Shown in pieces: positions 34,690 to 46,420 of a stretch of DNA of 64,000 nt; position 1 is the stretch's first letter; each line of letters starts with the position of its first letter. The position numbers were made by a program, and so were the translations under genes. Below the pieces are notes generated by a model that had not been told where the DNA came from, ran no database searches, and worked only from the letters and a program-made list of their open reading frames with translations. Source of the stretch: Selaginella tamariscina (taxonomy: Eukaryota; Streptophyta; Lycopodiopsida; Selaginellales; Selaginellaceae); contig PUQB01000057.1 of assembly GCA_003024785.1 (NCBI GenBank), positions 162,127-226,126 of the forward strand, given 5' to 3'.

Positions 34690-35520
34690 CAAACTCCGTG
34701 GCCCGAAACCCTAAACCCTCGACCAGTTCTAAACGGAATTTTGATCTTGAATGTTCATCTTCGTGTATAACTTAGAGAAAATCTCAATATTAGAGCATGA
34801 TGATATCCCTAAATGTAAGTTTAATTTCAACTTGGGCAATTTTGATAATTTTAATTTAAACTATAATTTAAATCATTAAATAAATCGTAGTAGTTTAAAT
34901 CGATAAATTATATAATAATGTTAATAATTTATATAATGACTTTTAATAGTTTATAATTAATTAAATACATAAATTCATTTCTTATTTGTATTTATTAATA
35001 TATTTTTATATAAAATTTAAAAAATACTAAAATTATTAATCTTCACATGCCCAATCTTAATTATTTATTTAGTGACGTAAGCATGCCATTTTTCTAAGTC
35101 ATGTGACATGATTAAAATCGTGATGATAATTTTTTAGAATTATGTAAATTATATGTTTGTTCTGCCAAGAGTTTCACGTGTTAAATTATTATTATAAATA
35201 TATATACCTTAAAATTGTAAATCTTTATATTTCCCTGCATGGTTACCAGATTAATTTTACGTAAAATATAGTAAGTATGACGTTGTAAAATCAAATCAAA
35301 ATTTAAAAATCAGATTAAATAATTAGCTTTTAAGACAAGTTAATCTTTGTTTTTTAAAATGTGAAAAAAAATTTTATGATTAAATATTTTTTATTATTTA
35401 AAATTATATAAATCAGAATAAATCGAGTTTAAATGTAAATAGTTAACTTTATGTTACATAACGTGCTATGGCTTATCGACCCCAGGTTGCACAGTTCCAC
35501 CACTCTGTGTAACTTTTTAC
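34690..35520. other. AT-rich non-coding stretch
   Basis: No coding-like frame. Begins with a telomere-like AAACCCTAAACCCT near 34,707 and then becomes strongly AT-rich up to the 3' side of the RMD5-like gene. Confidence 0.65.
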
Positions 35521-35732
35521 CAATTGTGCATTTAACATGATATTTACATCAAATAAGTTAAATTTAATAGAAAGAATGGTCACCATTTTCATCGCCTCCC
35601 CTTCCCCACGGAGCTTTTTCTGGATTCTTAATACAGAAGAAAAAGGAACAACAAAGAACAAAAGAAAGTTTAAAAGAGAGAGATTAGGAAAAAAGACACA
35701 GGATAGTCATATATATATATATATAATCGTCA

Positions 35733-36860
35733 TCAGAAGTGTATCTGCCTGCACTGACTCGATGTTGCCTCCATGGGGCAATACGGACATTTGAACGGTC
35801 TCGCGTTACCCTTAGCCAGCTTCGTTATAGACTGCTTACACAGGACAGTGTCCGCACGGAAGCAGCATGGGCGGGTTCTCCGCTGTACTCTGGTCCTGGA
35901 AACCGGACATGCGAATATGGAATGAAACTGAAACTCCTTGTCCAGCTCAATCTCCACAGGCAGCTGCTTCATTGTTAACACTCGTTCTTCTTGTTGGCCA
36001 TCACCGAAGCAAGCTTGAGCAAGTCGGTAGAGCCTGTGAGCCAGCCGATATAGGTAACATGCAACGGGCTCTCATACCCTTGTCCCAGAAGGCTGCAGCA
36101 TTCTCTCGTAAACTCCAAAGCGACATTGTCCCAGTGAGAAGGCTCAAGCAGCTCCTTGTACGGATTCTCGTCTTTACGAGCGAAGAACACCAGGCACGCC
36201 ATCAGCTTCTTGATCACGCTCAGATGGTCCGGGAACTCCCCAAAGATTCGACGGCCGTACACTAGAGCGGCCATCTTCCACTCTTTAGAAGAGTCTGGAC
36301 GAACTCCAGCTGGTGGAGCTTGAACTCCAGCGAGGAGCCTTTCTCCTTGAGCTCCTTGTGATGCGTTTTTGCCCACTCGATTGCCGGTTCCAAGTTCTCT
36401 TGTTCTTCATCTGTTCCAGAAATCCGGTACATCTCGAAAAACGGCTCCTTGAGCGCGGCAGCACAAGTTTTCATGAGCTTCATTCACGAAGCAGTCCCCG
36501 AGCTCGAACTGTCCTTGCCTGTAGAAATGCACAGAGCAATGATCTGGTTAACTAGCCGGTCGTCAAACTCCATGTCTCGGTACGCCTTAGACAAGTCGGT
36601 GCAGAACTGCTGTCTATCACCTTACCGTACTTGCTGAGTGCGAGATTCACCTCCTTCTGTACAGCACCCAGCTGGTTGAGAGGTCCAACTTCGTTAAGTT
36701 TGGCTTGGAGCTCGATAACACCGACTTGTGGTCCGAGTTCCTCGCCGGACAGCTTGGAAGCCGCCTGCTCAATCTCGTGCATGAACTTTGTCATCACGTC
36801 TTCAGTCTTTGCGTAGGAGAGCTTCTGCTTCTTCGTCACGCGATCGAACGCGTCTTGCAT
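35733..36860 (-). CDS. RMD5: RMD5-like RING E3 subunit of the GID/CTLH complex, with multiple apparent single-base frameshifts
   Basis: Intronless. The likely start at 36858-36860 gives MQDAFDRVTKKQKLSYAKTE, the family N-terminus. Blocks in order: NQLGAVQKEVNLALSKYGKV; CTLH-type helices (NLEPAIEWAKTHHKELKEKG, SLEFKLHQLEFVQTL); ALVYGRRIFGEFPDHLSVIK; VEIELDKEFQFHSIFACPVS; and the degenerate RING end CKQSITKLAKGNARPFKCPY. The complex polyubiquitinates gluconeogenic and other targets. At least six one-base frame changes occur (for example near 36,600, 36,470, 36,290, 35,975 and within the RING near 35,880 and 35,840), yet every block is conserved in sequence. Either a very young pseudogene or, more likely, indel errors. 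Confidence 0.8.
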
Positions 36861-37439
36861 AGAGGCAGATCCATTTCGGAATGTTTCCTGGTCTTGGTTC
36901 TTCAAGCCCAATGTAGCCTCGGAGTAGATTACAAGTTGACCGGAGTGGTTCGCTATGCGGTCGAGGATAATGTGCGCAATTTTCACCTACTTATGAAGCG
37001 CTCTCCAGAACCTGCACGATTCAATCCTGCGACTATCAACATTCATTCCAGAAACGTACTCTACAGATTGAGAATGAACGAAAAAAAATCATTCATATGC
37101 ATAAAACTGGAATTTGAATACCTCACGTCGCCGCTTCCTCAATGGTCGCCATCTCCATTTCTCTGCAGATTCAACCCTATCTCTGCATCAACCCTAATTG
37201 CCCGGACAAAAATTCAGCCGCCCACGTGGCTGCCTATAGACGGTCGCAACATAGCAGATAATATTATACTCAATATCAAAGTTTTCTTACGTACAACAAT
37301 TCCACTCGTTATATTTGGAGTTGTTTCGGAGGCTTTTGTACAAATGTATACACACAGAAAATACGGTCTCATCTGTCTTCAACCGAAAGGAGCCTCTGCT
37401 CTAGAGCCATTCCCGTTAAACCCCGCCTGATCAAGCTCC
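36861..37439. other. Intergenic region between RMD5-like and BTB genes
   Basis: About 580 bp with no convincing gene. AACCCTAA (near 37,190) and AACCCTAT (near 37,172) mark the likely RMD5 promoter. Confidence 0.5.
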
Positions 37440-38690
37440 TTATCTTGCTGAGCCTGCCGCAGTTTCCCACACACAACTCTCAAACGCCTCACTCAAGTCC
37501 GGGAAAGCCTTCCTGCTCTTGAGACACGAGCCAATCCATATCTTGAACACGGCCTCCTGATCCGACAGTGGCAGTGTCGCAACAACAGCACTCAATCCCT
37601 CCTCCAAGCTCTTCTGGAGCTCGTTATCTTTCCCCATGCTATCATCCGCATCGTGAACAAGCTTTGCTACAACCGGAAGCCATGTTTGACAAGAGCAAGC
37701 CTTAAGTTCCTCGCAATCACCACCTCCCCCCTTCTGCAATGCCTGGAAGATCCTTACCAGTATGAAGAACAGCGTCTCAGTGAACGGGTTCTGGTAAATC
37801 CTCGACACCATCAGCTGTGCCAAGTCCTCTCTCCTCTGCTAAGATCTTAATTGCGGTCCACCAATCTGTAACGTGAAGAGCTCATCCAGGAGCCACGAAG
37901 AGCCGAGCAAGCAACGTTAACTTGGTGAGAGTTCCACGAGAAAAAGTTGACGAACTTGCTAAGCTGCACCTTGAGCATTTCCAGAATGGCTTGTAGCTCC
38001 TTGAAGAGTGCGCTGCCTCATTCACTGCTGCAAATGCTGTAGAAGCTGTCGGTTGGACATTAGCTAGAAGAACTCTCTCTGTAATATCTCTGGCTTTTGG
38101 AGGAGCTCCATTTGACACAAGTGTTAAAAGCTCACCGAGAACCTCTTTCATCACGTCCACGGGCTTGCAATCCATGCTTCCGAGCGTGCACAGCCTAGCT
38201 GCCGAGATCCGGAGTGGGCCTCAAGTGTAGAGACGACACACAATTCCGGATTGCTTCCTCGTCTTCTGAGTCCATGGAACAGCTTCTAAATACGTCATGC
38301 ATGCCGAGACGCATTCATGGACAGAAGCTCCGCAGCAACCTCCAGAATGCCGATGCGTCTTGTACATCCGTAAACGAGGAGTGCTTGAGACGGTCCCGGG
38401 ACGTAGAGAGATTCAAGCAGCGGAGATAAGCGTTTGGGTCCTTGCACTTGTCCAGACACAGCTCAATTGGCCGATTGCTGATGTTGTCTTCCACATTCCA
38501 CCGCTCTGAGAGACGGGCTTCAAAGTATCCCGAGCGGCGAAGAATGTGAGAGTGAAGAGACAATGGCGGGAGTGGATTTCCTTTAACGGGCACCAATTTG
38601 AGAAGTACATCTGCGGTAAACTACGTCCCCATACCTGGAATTTGCGAGATTCGGATTCAGACTTTGCTGCTTCTTCTCCTGCGACGACAT
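37440..38690 (-). CDS. Plant BTB/POZ-domain protein (At1g63850-like), frameshifted
   Basis: Candidate start at 38688-38690 (MSSQEKKQQSLNPNLANSRY). BTB core: PLSLHSHILRRSGYFEARLS, PIELCLDKCKDPNAYLRCL, SRDRLKHSSFTDVQDA. Further conserved blocks: TYLEAVPWT and DEEAIRNCVSSLHLRPTPDL (BACK-like), DVMKEVLGELLTLVS, and the C-terminal half WLPVVAKLVHDADDSMGKDN and SDQEAVFKIWIGSCLKSRKA. Such proteins are presumed CUL3 adaptors. At least five single-base frame changes break it, as in the neighbouring genes. The terminal stop is at 37440. Confidence 0.72.
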
Positions 38691-38784
38691 ATGAAGTGGC
38701 CGCCCAGCAATTTCTGCTGCAGTCTAAACCCTAGAGAGACGTCGTACCTTTCACTTGCTTGAAAAAATATCGCTCCTGAAAACG

Positions 38785-38795
38785 GGATTCGAACC
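38785..38795 (-). promoter_or_regulatory. B-box-like motif in gene gap (4 of 4)
   Basis: On the minus strand GGTTCGAATCC is a perfect B-box, in the 178-bp gap between BTB and PRPP-synthase genes, both minus-strand. No T stem, A-box or cloverleaf can be drawn around it. Confidence 0.35.
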
Positions 38796-38868
38796 GCAGT
38801 CCTTCGTTTGAAATCATACTTTAACATAGATTAAGAATAGAAGAATCATTGTTTCCACTCAAAGTGGG

Positions 38869-40550
38869 CTATCGAAATATACTGCTAACAGAGCTATCGT
38901 CATAGACACGCCAAATTGTCTCTCCGAGGAGATTGGCAACAGACAGAATGGTAAGCTGCTTAAACCTTTGCTTCACTGGTATGGTGTTTGTGATGATAAC
39001 TTCCTCAAATAAACCTCCAGAAAGCTTCTCAATAGCTGGTGGACTGTACATATTGATCATAATTGAATGCGCTAGGCATATAACAAGGAAACGAGCATTA
39101 CCTGAAAACGCCGTGTGTAGAGCATGCGTACACTGCTCGTGCACCTTCTTGGTGAGAAGTGGCCCGCACCATTTGTGATTGTACCTGAATACTTAGAAAA
39201 CTTAGTCAAGTCTTTCATAATCACCATTATAATAAGGAAAGCCTATTTTTCTACTTGCCCACCTGCCGTGTCAATCATGTCATCTACCATGACAGCAACC
39301 TTGCCTTTCACGTCACCAATCAAATTCATCACCTACAAGTCTGAATATAGTCATGTGATGAAGGCACAACTTTACTGTGTGTGTGTGTGTGTGTGATGAG
39401 AGAGAGAGAGAGGAGACACCTCTGACACGTTATGGCTTTGTCTACGCTTGTCCACAATTGCAAGAGGAGCATCGGACAGCTTTTTGGCAAATGCTCGAGC
39501 CCGTGCAACACCACCAACATCCGGTGAGACCACAACTAAATCATCCGCAGAAATCATTTTGCTTGCAAGGTAGTCCAAAATAACAGGCTTCCATCACGAA
39601 AAAAATACAAACATCATCAATGAAGGTGCATTATTCGATCACTCATAATGTTATTATAAGACCATAAGACTGTTTACCTGCCCGTAAACATGATCAACAG
39701 GTATGTCAAAGTAGCCCATGCTTTGTCCTGAATGTAAGTCACAAGCAAGAACACGGTGTGCACCAGCTTCTGTAATGAGATTAGCCACAAGCTTTGCTGC
39801 AATTGATTCGCGGCCCTGACTCTGAAAATAACAACAAGTGAGCTTCATCTATAACACACGCGCGCGCACACCTTTCGGTCCGCTCTAGCGTATCCAAAGT
39901 ATGGAATTACTGCCGTGATGGTTTTAGCGGATGCACGTCTGCATGCATCAATCATAATCAGTAGCTCCATCAAGTTCTCGTTTGCTGGAGACATGTTGGT
40001 TGAACTAAAAACACGTCACAGCCCCTCACACTCTCCTGTAACTGCACATAAATTTCACCATCCGCAAAGCGTTTGATCGTTCTCTTCCCTAGTTCAAGCC
40101 CCATGTAGCATGCGATTTCCTGGTGGTCAAAGTTAGTTGAAGAATGGACCAAATAAGCCCGGCACTTTGATGCTTTAATGACGCACACACATGTTGACAG
40201 AGACATACAAATGTTGTGTGTGGTACATACCGTGGCTAACGACAAATTGGCAGTGCCTGAGAAGATCTTGAGGCGGTTATCGGGCCTCGAATTTTGCTGT
40301 AGCTGAAATGCTCTAGAAGCAAGAGCATCACCTCCCGAAAGCACGCTCTTAAGATCAGCCTAGAACGGCAAACCAAATCAACTAAATCATGGATTTTTCT
40401 CCTGCATCAAACCTCATAGCTGGAAGACTTGGGAAAGGCCAGATGCTCGGCTATACTTGAGGACACCGGCCATTGCCTCCTTGTGGACGATAGACCGGAG
40501 CATTCGTTATTCTTCAAGCCGCCCCCCAACAAGCCCGTCAAAGCAGCCAT
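38869..40550 (-). CDS. PRS: Ribose-phosphate pyrophosphokinase (PRPP synthetase), chloroplast-type, with apparent frameshifts
   Basis: The ATG at 40548-40550 starts an acid-poor transit-like N-terminus of about 45 residues. Several exons follow: [79 protein letters not shown]-type block [64 protein letters not shown]-binding loop [11 protein letters not shown]; and C-terminus [20 protein letters not shown]. The enzyme makes PRPP from ribose-5-phosphate and ATP for nucleotide, His and Trp synthesis. One base seems missing after VQPTC (about 39,990) and one extra near 39,160. An intron near 39,390 carries a GT repeat. Confidence 0.87.
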
Positions 40551-40699
40551 TGCTGTTTCAAAAGCGGAGGCGCTTTCGCTTTAGGGTACAATTCCTAAAA
40601 ACTCAGAGCCTCGAGAAATTTCAAGGTAAAAGGACTGCCATGTCAGCAATGCTGACGTGGCGTGACTCCGCCCCTGTGATTTCTACATGATCCGAGCAA

Positions 40700-43090
40700 G
40701 TTTAGCCACTTGCGGGATGATTCTATCAACACTCTACCCAGAATCTGAACCACGCCGAACCATGAGCATTGAAGAGAAATGATCTGCAATGCCCTTGTCG
40801 CGCGTATCCTGATACCAGAGCGCGGAAATGAACACGAATCAAAATATGAATATTCTCTAAAGTATTCATTACTTCTTATTAGCAATCACGATCATCTTCG
40901 TCTTATTCAATAGCCTCAATGTTAATGTGACCAATTTGAAAAATACTTTCTGCATGGCTCAATCCCATGAACTTGTGATAGGAAGGGCTATCAACTTGGT
41001 ATTATTAGTCACAAATACCAAGTCTTACCTCCAAAATCTGGTGCACGGTTGCTCGGGCAATGATGCAGATGCCCTGCTGATATTACTGCTCCAAGTGCAC
41101 ACGCATTAAAATCCCTAAGCCGCCATAGCACCCCCAAACCCTAGGTGGCAGCCCCTCTCCTCCCCAAGAAAGAACATATATGGTTGTGCTGATTGCTTCT
41201 TGCCAATATTCTTCGATGAGACGAGACTTGATTCTAAATCCCTACTTTACAACAAGGTCTCCATCTGTTCTCTCCATGCTTGTGTTGAAGAAGAGAAAAG
41301 CAAGTCTACCTACTAAAATCGTCAGTGAAGGAGATGGAATTTTGAGCTCCAAGGTGATTCACATAAATCAAAGTGAATTATGTCAAGCAACTTTTTAGCA
41401 CAATGTTTGGATGGAATAAAACTTTGTAATGATGTTACTAATCACACAACGCTCACAAAAGGTGTTTTCAACATCAAGTTGTTCAAACCCTAAGACCATT
41501 TAATGTTTGATAGGTTGCTTGATGGCATTGAAATGGCCACAATCACTAACTTCAACTTCATAAAAGTTTCTATGTTTATTTTCTTTGAGTAAATAAGTAC
41601 CAGTCGTGGTGAATTGATATGAATGATATGTCATGATCATGGACTTTGACAACTAACATGAGGTTCCACCATAGGTTATGCACATGCATAACATTCTTGA
41701 AGAGTAGTTCTCGTTCATCTTCAAGCCTCAATCAATTAGATTCTAGGACTTAAGATTGTCCCCCATCCATTAACTCAAAATGGGCCATTGAGCAACAAAA
41801 TCATTTAAGTATTTGGTCATCTTCATAACATGAGCTACCATGTTGTCACCATTTCGAAATTTCAAGCTCAAGTTTCATAATGAGACAAAGTACCCCTATT
41901 CCTGATTCTTCACTATAAATGGCCTCTGACCGTTCCCATGTGCTTTAAGTTTTGTTTTTTCAATGTATTAACATTTATCAAGATGGCATTAATAATGTCA
42001 TAATTTATATTGGATGAAGTCATTTGGCTTAAGTAAATTATGAATCACCCAATTAAATAACACACGAGCCTTCCTTATTACACCATGTTTATTGTTACGG
42101 GGAGAATAATACTGTTCTTGCACTTAATATCAAAGGTGACTAAAGTGACTGTAAACCCTAAACCTCTAACAATGAACATGCTTATTCCGTATACATGCGT
42201 ATATTTATGCGCCCTAATATCCTTACATAACTAAACCATCTAGCATACATGTGTATAGTCATGTGCTTCTAGTATCATTACCTAATTAAACCCTTTCATA
42301 TACATGTAGAACTATGTGTCTTTAGGATTACCTTTATCTCAATTGACATACTTGATATAAGAATAATCATATGGTTAAGATGGTACAACTATGATTCGGA
42401 TCACTTTTGGCATGATTGACATATTAGTACGAGAACAAAGATGGTACAATCGTGATGAATATTAATTATTTTTTTATTATAGTTTTTATTATGATTTCTC
42501 TTTACTTTGGACGTTAATTGTGATTATCTATTAAACTATGTTAATAAGTCCTATATATAGTGAAAAACAACCCCACTTAGTGCACTTAAGTGTCTAGGGT
42601 AGTTCAACCGGTTATCACTCTAGGCAAAAGTAGCACTTACCTCTTAAAAAACCTTTTACCATTATTTTTCATGTCTCAATTGGGTTACTGGTTAATTTTG
42701 GTGAGTTCAACATTTTAGATATGGGTAGAAACACCTCTAAGGTTGACATAACCCTAGGGTTGTCCTAACTCCATTGGGTTAGGGTCAGGGGTCGATGGGT
42801 CATTAGGTTAATTCATTAAGTATATTATCATTAGAAATGATATTTCGTGTTAATCCACTTTACAAAATAAGAAGAGGGGGGGGGCAATATTAAGTAGGAT
42901 ATGTAGTGAGAGTTTCTGGGTTTATAACTGAACTCATTATTCTTTTAAAAGTAACTTTGTAAAACAAAGACTCACTTGTAGAAATCACTAATGAAAAACT
43001 CTACAGAAAATATTTCCATAGCAAACTTCACCTATATTGTAATGTAAATTAGCACAGGCAATTCAAAAAAGTTGAAGGCATACTTACCAG
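40700..43090. other. Gene-poor region
   Basis: No coherent protein-like frame longer than about 80 codons; composition is AT-rich with scattered stops. No LTR, terminal repeat or RNA gene was recognised. Confidence 0.5.
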
Positions 43091-43101
43091 GATTATCAAG
43101 G

Positions 43102-45960
43102 TCATGAGTCATGAGTAACTATTGAGGTCCTTGCCTTGTAAATTGTTTGTTGCAAGCAAACAGCTTTGTGGCCATGTACCTCATGGTTGTAAATCAATCT
43201 CTCATCAAAGCTTGCTCCTATAATTTTGGAAAGTGCATCAACTTGTAGTCTCGAAATTCTACATGTTTTCAAGATACTAATGAGTACTCCAACTATTGCA
43301 AACCATGCCATCCAGGTGGTAATTTCTTAATCACAGCATTTCTGCGACAAAGCAACCGCTACTTCCTCCGAATTCACAACAACGTTTCCATTCTTTACCA
43401 AAATTACGTCTGTTCCTCCACTAGATTTAGGCTTGATGAAGTTGGCATTGAGGTTAGCTTTCAATTGCTCAGGAGGCAACATACCATCCCACTCTACCAT
43501 GAGTGCCTCTTGGACTTTTGTAAAAAAATACCTAAGCATAACAAGATGTTATAACGACTATTCATGATAAAAGATATACAAAACTTATTTCAAATGAGCC
43601 TTTGAAAAAGTGAGCTCCATCCCATGTTGTTTGTGTGGGTGGCATTCAGGCCTTTGAAATCTAATTCAAAAGTATAGCACCAAGTGTTTGAAGATAGTCT
43701 ATACTCGAAGATGTCATCACATAAGTGACCTTGACCAAAAGCATGCATTAGCATTGATTGATGTGCACCAAATCTTTCAAATCATAACACCTCCACTGTG
43801 TTATAGTACTCATGAAAGTGATCTAAAGTTTCCATTGTCCACTCGTAAGGTCTATTCAGTCATACAAAATCCTTGTGAGATCAGCCATCATGGAACACAA
43901 CCACAAATATCCGTTATCAATGAGACCATCTACCACATAAGTTTTCTTACCATTATGCAAAGTGTTGATGTTCTTAGGCCCTCTAGAAGTCCAATCAGGT
44001 CATTGGATGATCATGTTTGCAACCTATCTTCATACATTCTATCATGTTCTGTAGTATAGCTTCCATTCTAGCCATTACAATGGATGCTCCTCCGGCTTCT
44101 TGTAAACTCACAAAAAGCAGCTTGTGAGAAAGCTTTAACACATTTAGACACTACAAATGCATTACATCGAAAGCTGAAATCTCAAGCACGCTCAGCCATG
44201 AGAACAATATCGGAAAATTAATGGATACTCAAATGTTATAGGGAATATATACATACCCATAAACATTATGCAATCGATGAAGCTTGCTCTCTCATCACGA
44301 ACTCCTGAGTCCCTTTTAAGTTTTCTTTTCCTAGTCGAGTTTTGAGCTGCCTTAACCTCTGAAATAGCAATTTGGATTTCACAAAGAGATCGCATAGCTG
44401 CTAGCTTCATTGAATCTTGAAGAATGTCTACGTGCTTCCAATGTGTCCCATCCTTCGCCATTGGTGTTTTGCATTTCCTGCAGCAATTCTTGCCACCTGT
44501 AAAACATAGGTTCAAAGAAAGTTTAGATAGCCCCAATTGAAACTCATGACAAAAAGTCGCTTCTCAAAGCCATATCTGGCAGCTATAACTAAAAGCCAAA
44601 ATTGAAAGCCATACATACCAATTGACAACTTCAACAGCTTGCATTGTGCAGGATGATCAACAACAACAACTAACAGCAAAACTCTCATCCAAAACTTTTG
44701 TGGTAGTGCTCAAACTCAAACCATAATTTACTTCCATTCTTTCCATAAACAACCTCGTGAGCTCATCCATAAGGAGATCAAAAAACGAATCAAGGCTATT
44801 TGTTCATGCTTTCAATTATGACTTTGGGATGTACATAAATGGGAGGGTCATCATTGAAGTTGCTGTTTCATGGATGTCTAGATTCAAAATCATGGCATTC
44901 AAAGCCCTGCTACTCGTTGTTTGGTGCGTGCTGATTAGAAGCTGTCTTAATGAATTTGCAGTGCTAAATTCCTTGGATCACCTCTAACCAGCATCTTTCG
45001 AGCTCAAAAAGTAGATAGATAGTGCGGGTAGTTCACCATGTAGTAGCCATGAGTGTCAATCTTTGCACCCTCCATACAAGCATCCTTAAAAGGCCATTGG
45101 CAGATGAATTCTTCGTAGAAGGTACACAATATTGAAGCTTGAATTCTTGATCAAGGTTGAAGAATGTTGGTATTGTTGTCACTTGCTCCCTTCCCAAATC
45201 TCAAAAATTGTAGTTGGAGGATCATGCATAGCCCTCCCTTTTTAGCGCCTGCCAAGGTTGCAAGTTATCCCAACAAACTGAATGCACCTTATCACGTAGT
45301 TGAAGTCTTATTGTGAGCGGAATGTACATTAGCCTTGATTCCAGTTCCACAAGTCGGGCATTCCTCCATGCATATGGTGCATGCTTGTCCAAACCCTTGC
45401 AAAAACAAATAACTTGAATATGTTTCTTAAAACAAAAAAACGTGACAAAAAAATTTAATTTGTAAAATGTGTTTTACTTATAAACACAAATTTCACTTGG
45501 ATCACCAAATACATAGGATGGACCATCTTTGTGGCAATAAAGTTCTTTCTCTCAGCATCTAACATTCCCAATTTTGCAAGCAATTTGTCTAAAGCTCGAG
45601 AAACTATGGCACTTTTAAATCCCCAAATCAACCACTCCAAGAAGGATTGAAAACTTGAGCCACACTAACATGATCAATGCCAAAAATTGTTTCCAATTGA
45701 TTGCAATGCCTCAGACACATGCCCATTGTCGAACACATTGCAAAGTAAAATAGAGTATGTAACATTGTCACTTCCATTGTAATCTTCAAAATTCCTTCTT
45801 GGACTTTTGTATGAATATGATTCTTTGTTTCATCTTTGGTAACATTACCACGAATATTTTTAGAATCTGAGTTATCTTTCATTGGAGTTGTAAGATTTTT
45901 CAAAGCATTCATGATTATACGAGCATCATCCATGCCCTGTACTTCTCTCTGATTTTTGAT
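43102..45960 (-). other. Unrecognised coding-like patches on the minus strand
   Basis: Four separated frames have protein-like composition: SRLQVDALSKIIGASFDE (43,102-43,311), VEWDGMLPPEQLKANLNANF (43,327-43,539), KNCCRKCKTPMAKDGTHWKH followed by a KRKLKR basic run (44,192-44,536), and IVSRALDKLLAKLGMLDAER (45,455-45,640). The third has a CxKC pair like half of a zinc site. They could be exons of one unknown gene or of a decayed repeat. I do not recognise the family and could not link the exons. Confidence 0.3.
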
Positions 45961-46420
45961 GTGTTGTTCATCTGTTGCATTATTGAATCTGCCACTCTAC
46001 ATCACTGATTTTGTGGAGCTTCTTCATTCCATACCAAAAACAACATCACATTTACAGACATACAATGGATGTTTTTTGATTTACTTGGATCAAGATTCTA
46101 CTAAGCAATTTTAGTTTGATTCCATCTCTAAGCACTCCTACTAACTTCTTTGCCATCGATTAAGTATTGTCTTTGCCAAGTCATTAGAATTTGAAGTTGT
46201 TGAAATGGGGGTATATGCTAAATTGGGGGTGCAATCCTTGTGGGGATTTTTAGCGTGGCTTCCTACATCAAGTTTAATGATGGTGGGTGGCCGCATTACA
46301 CCAAGAAGTGCACAAAAGTGGTGATTTTATAAATTTTGTAAGTCCCAATAGGTTTAGTGTTCAATTCCAATCTAATTTTGAAAGTTTCTTTTGTGAATTC
46401 CCATATGTAGGGTTTTTTAT

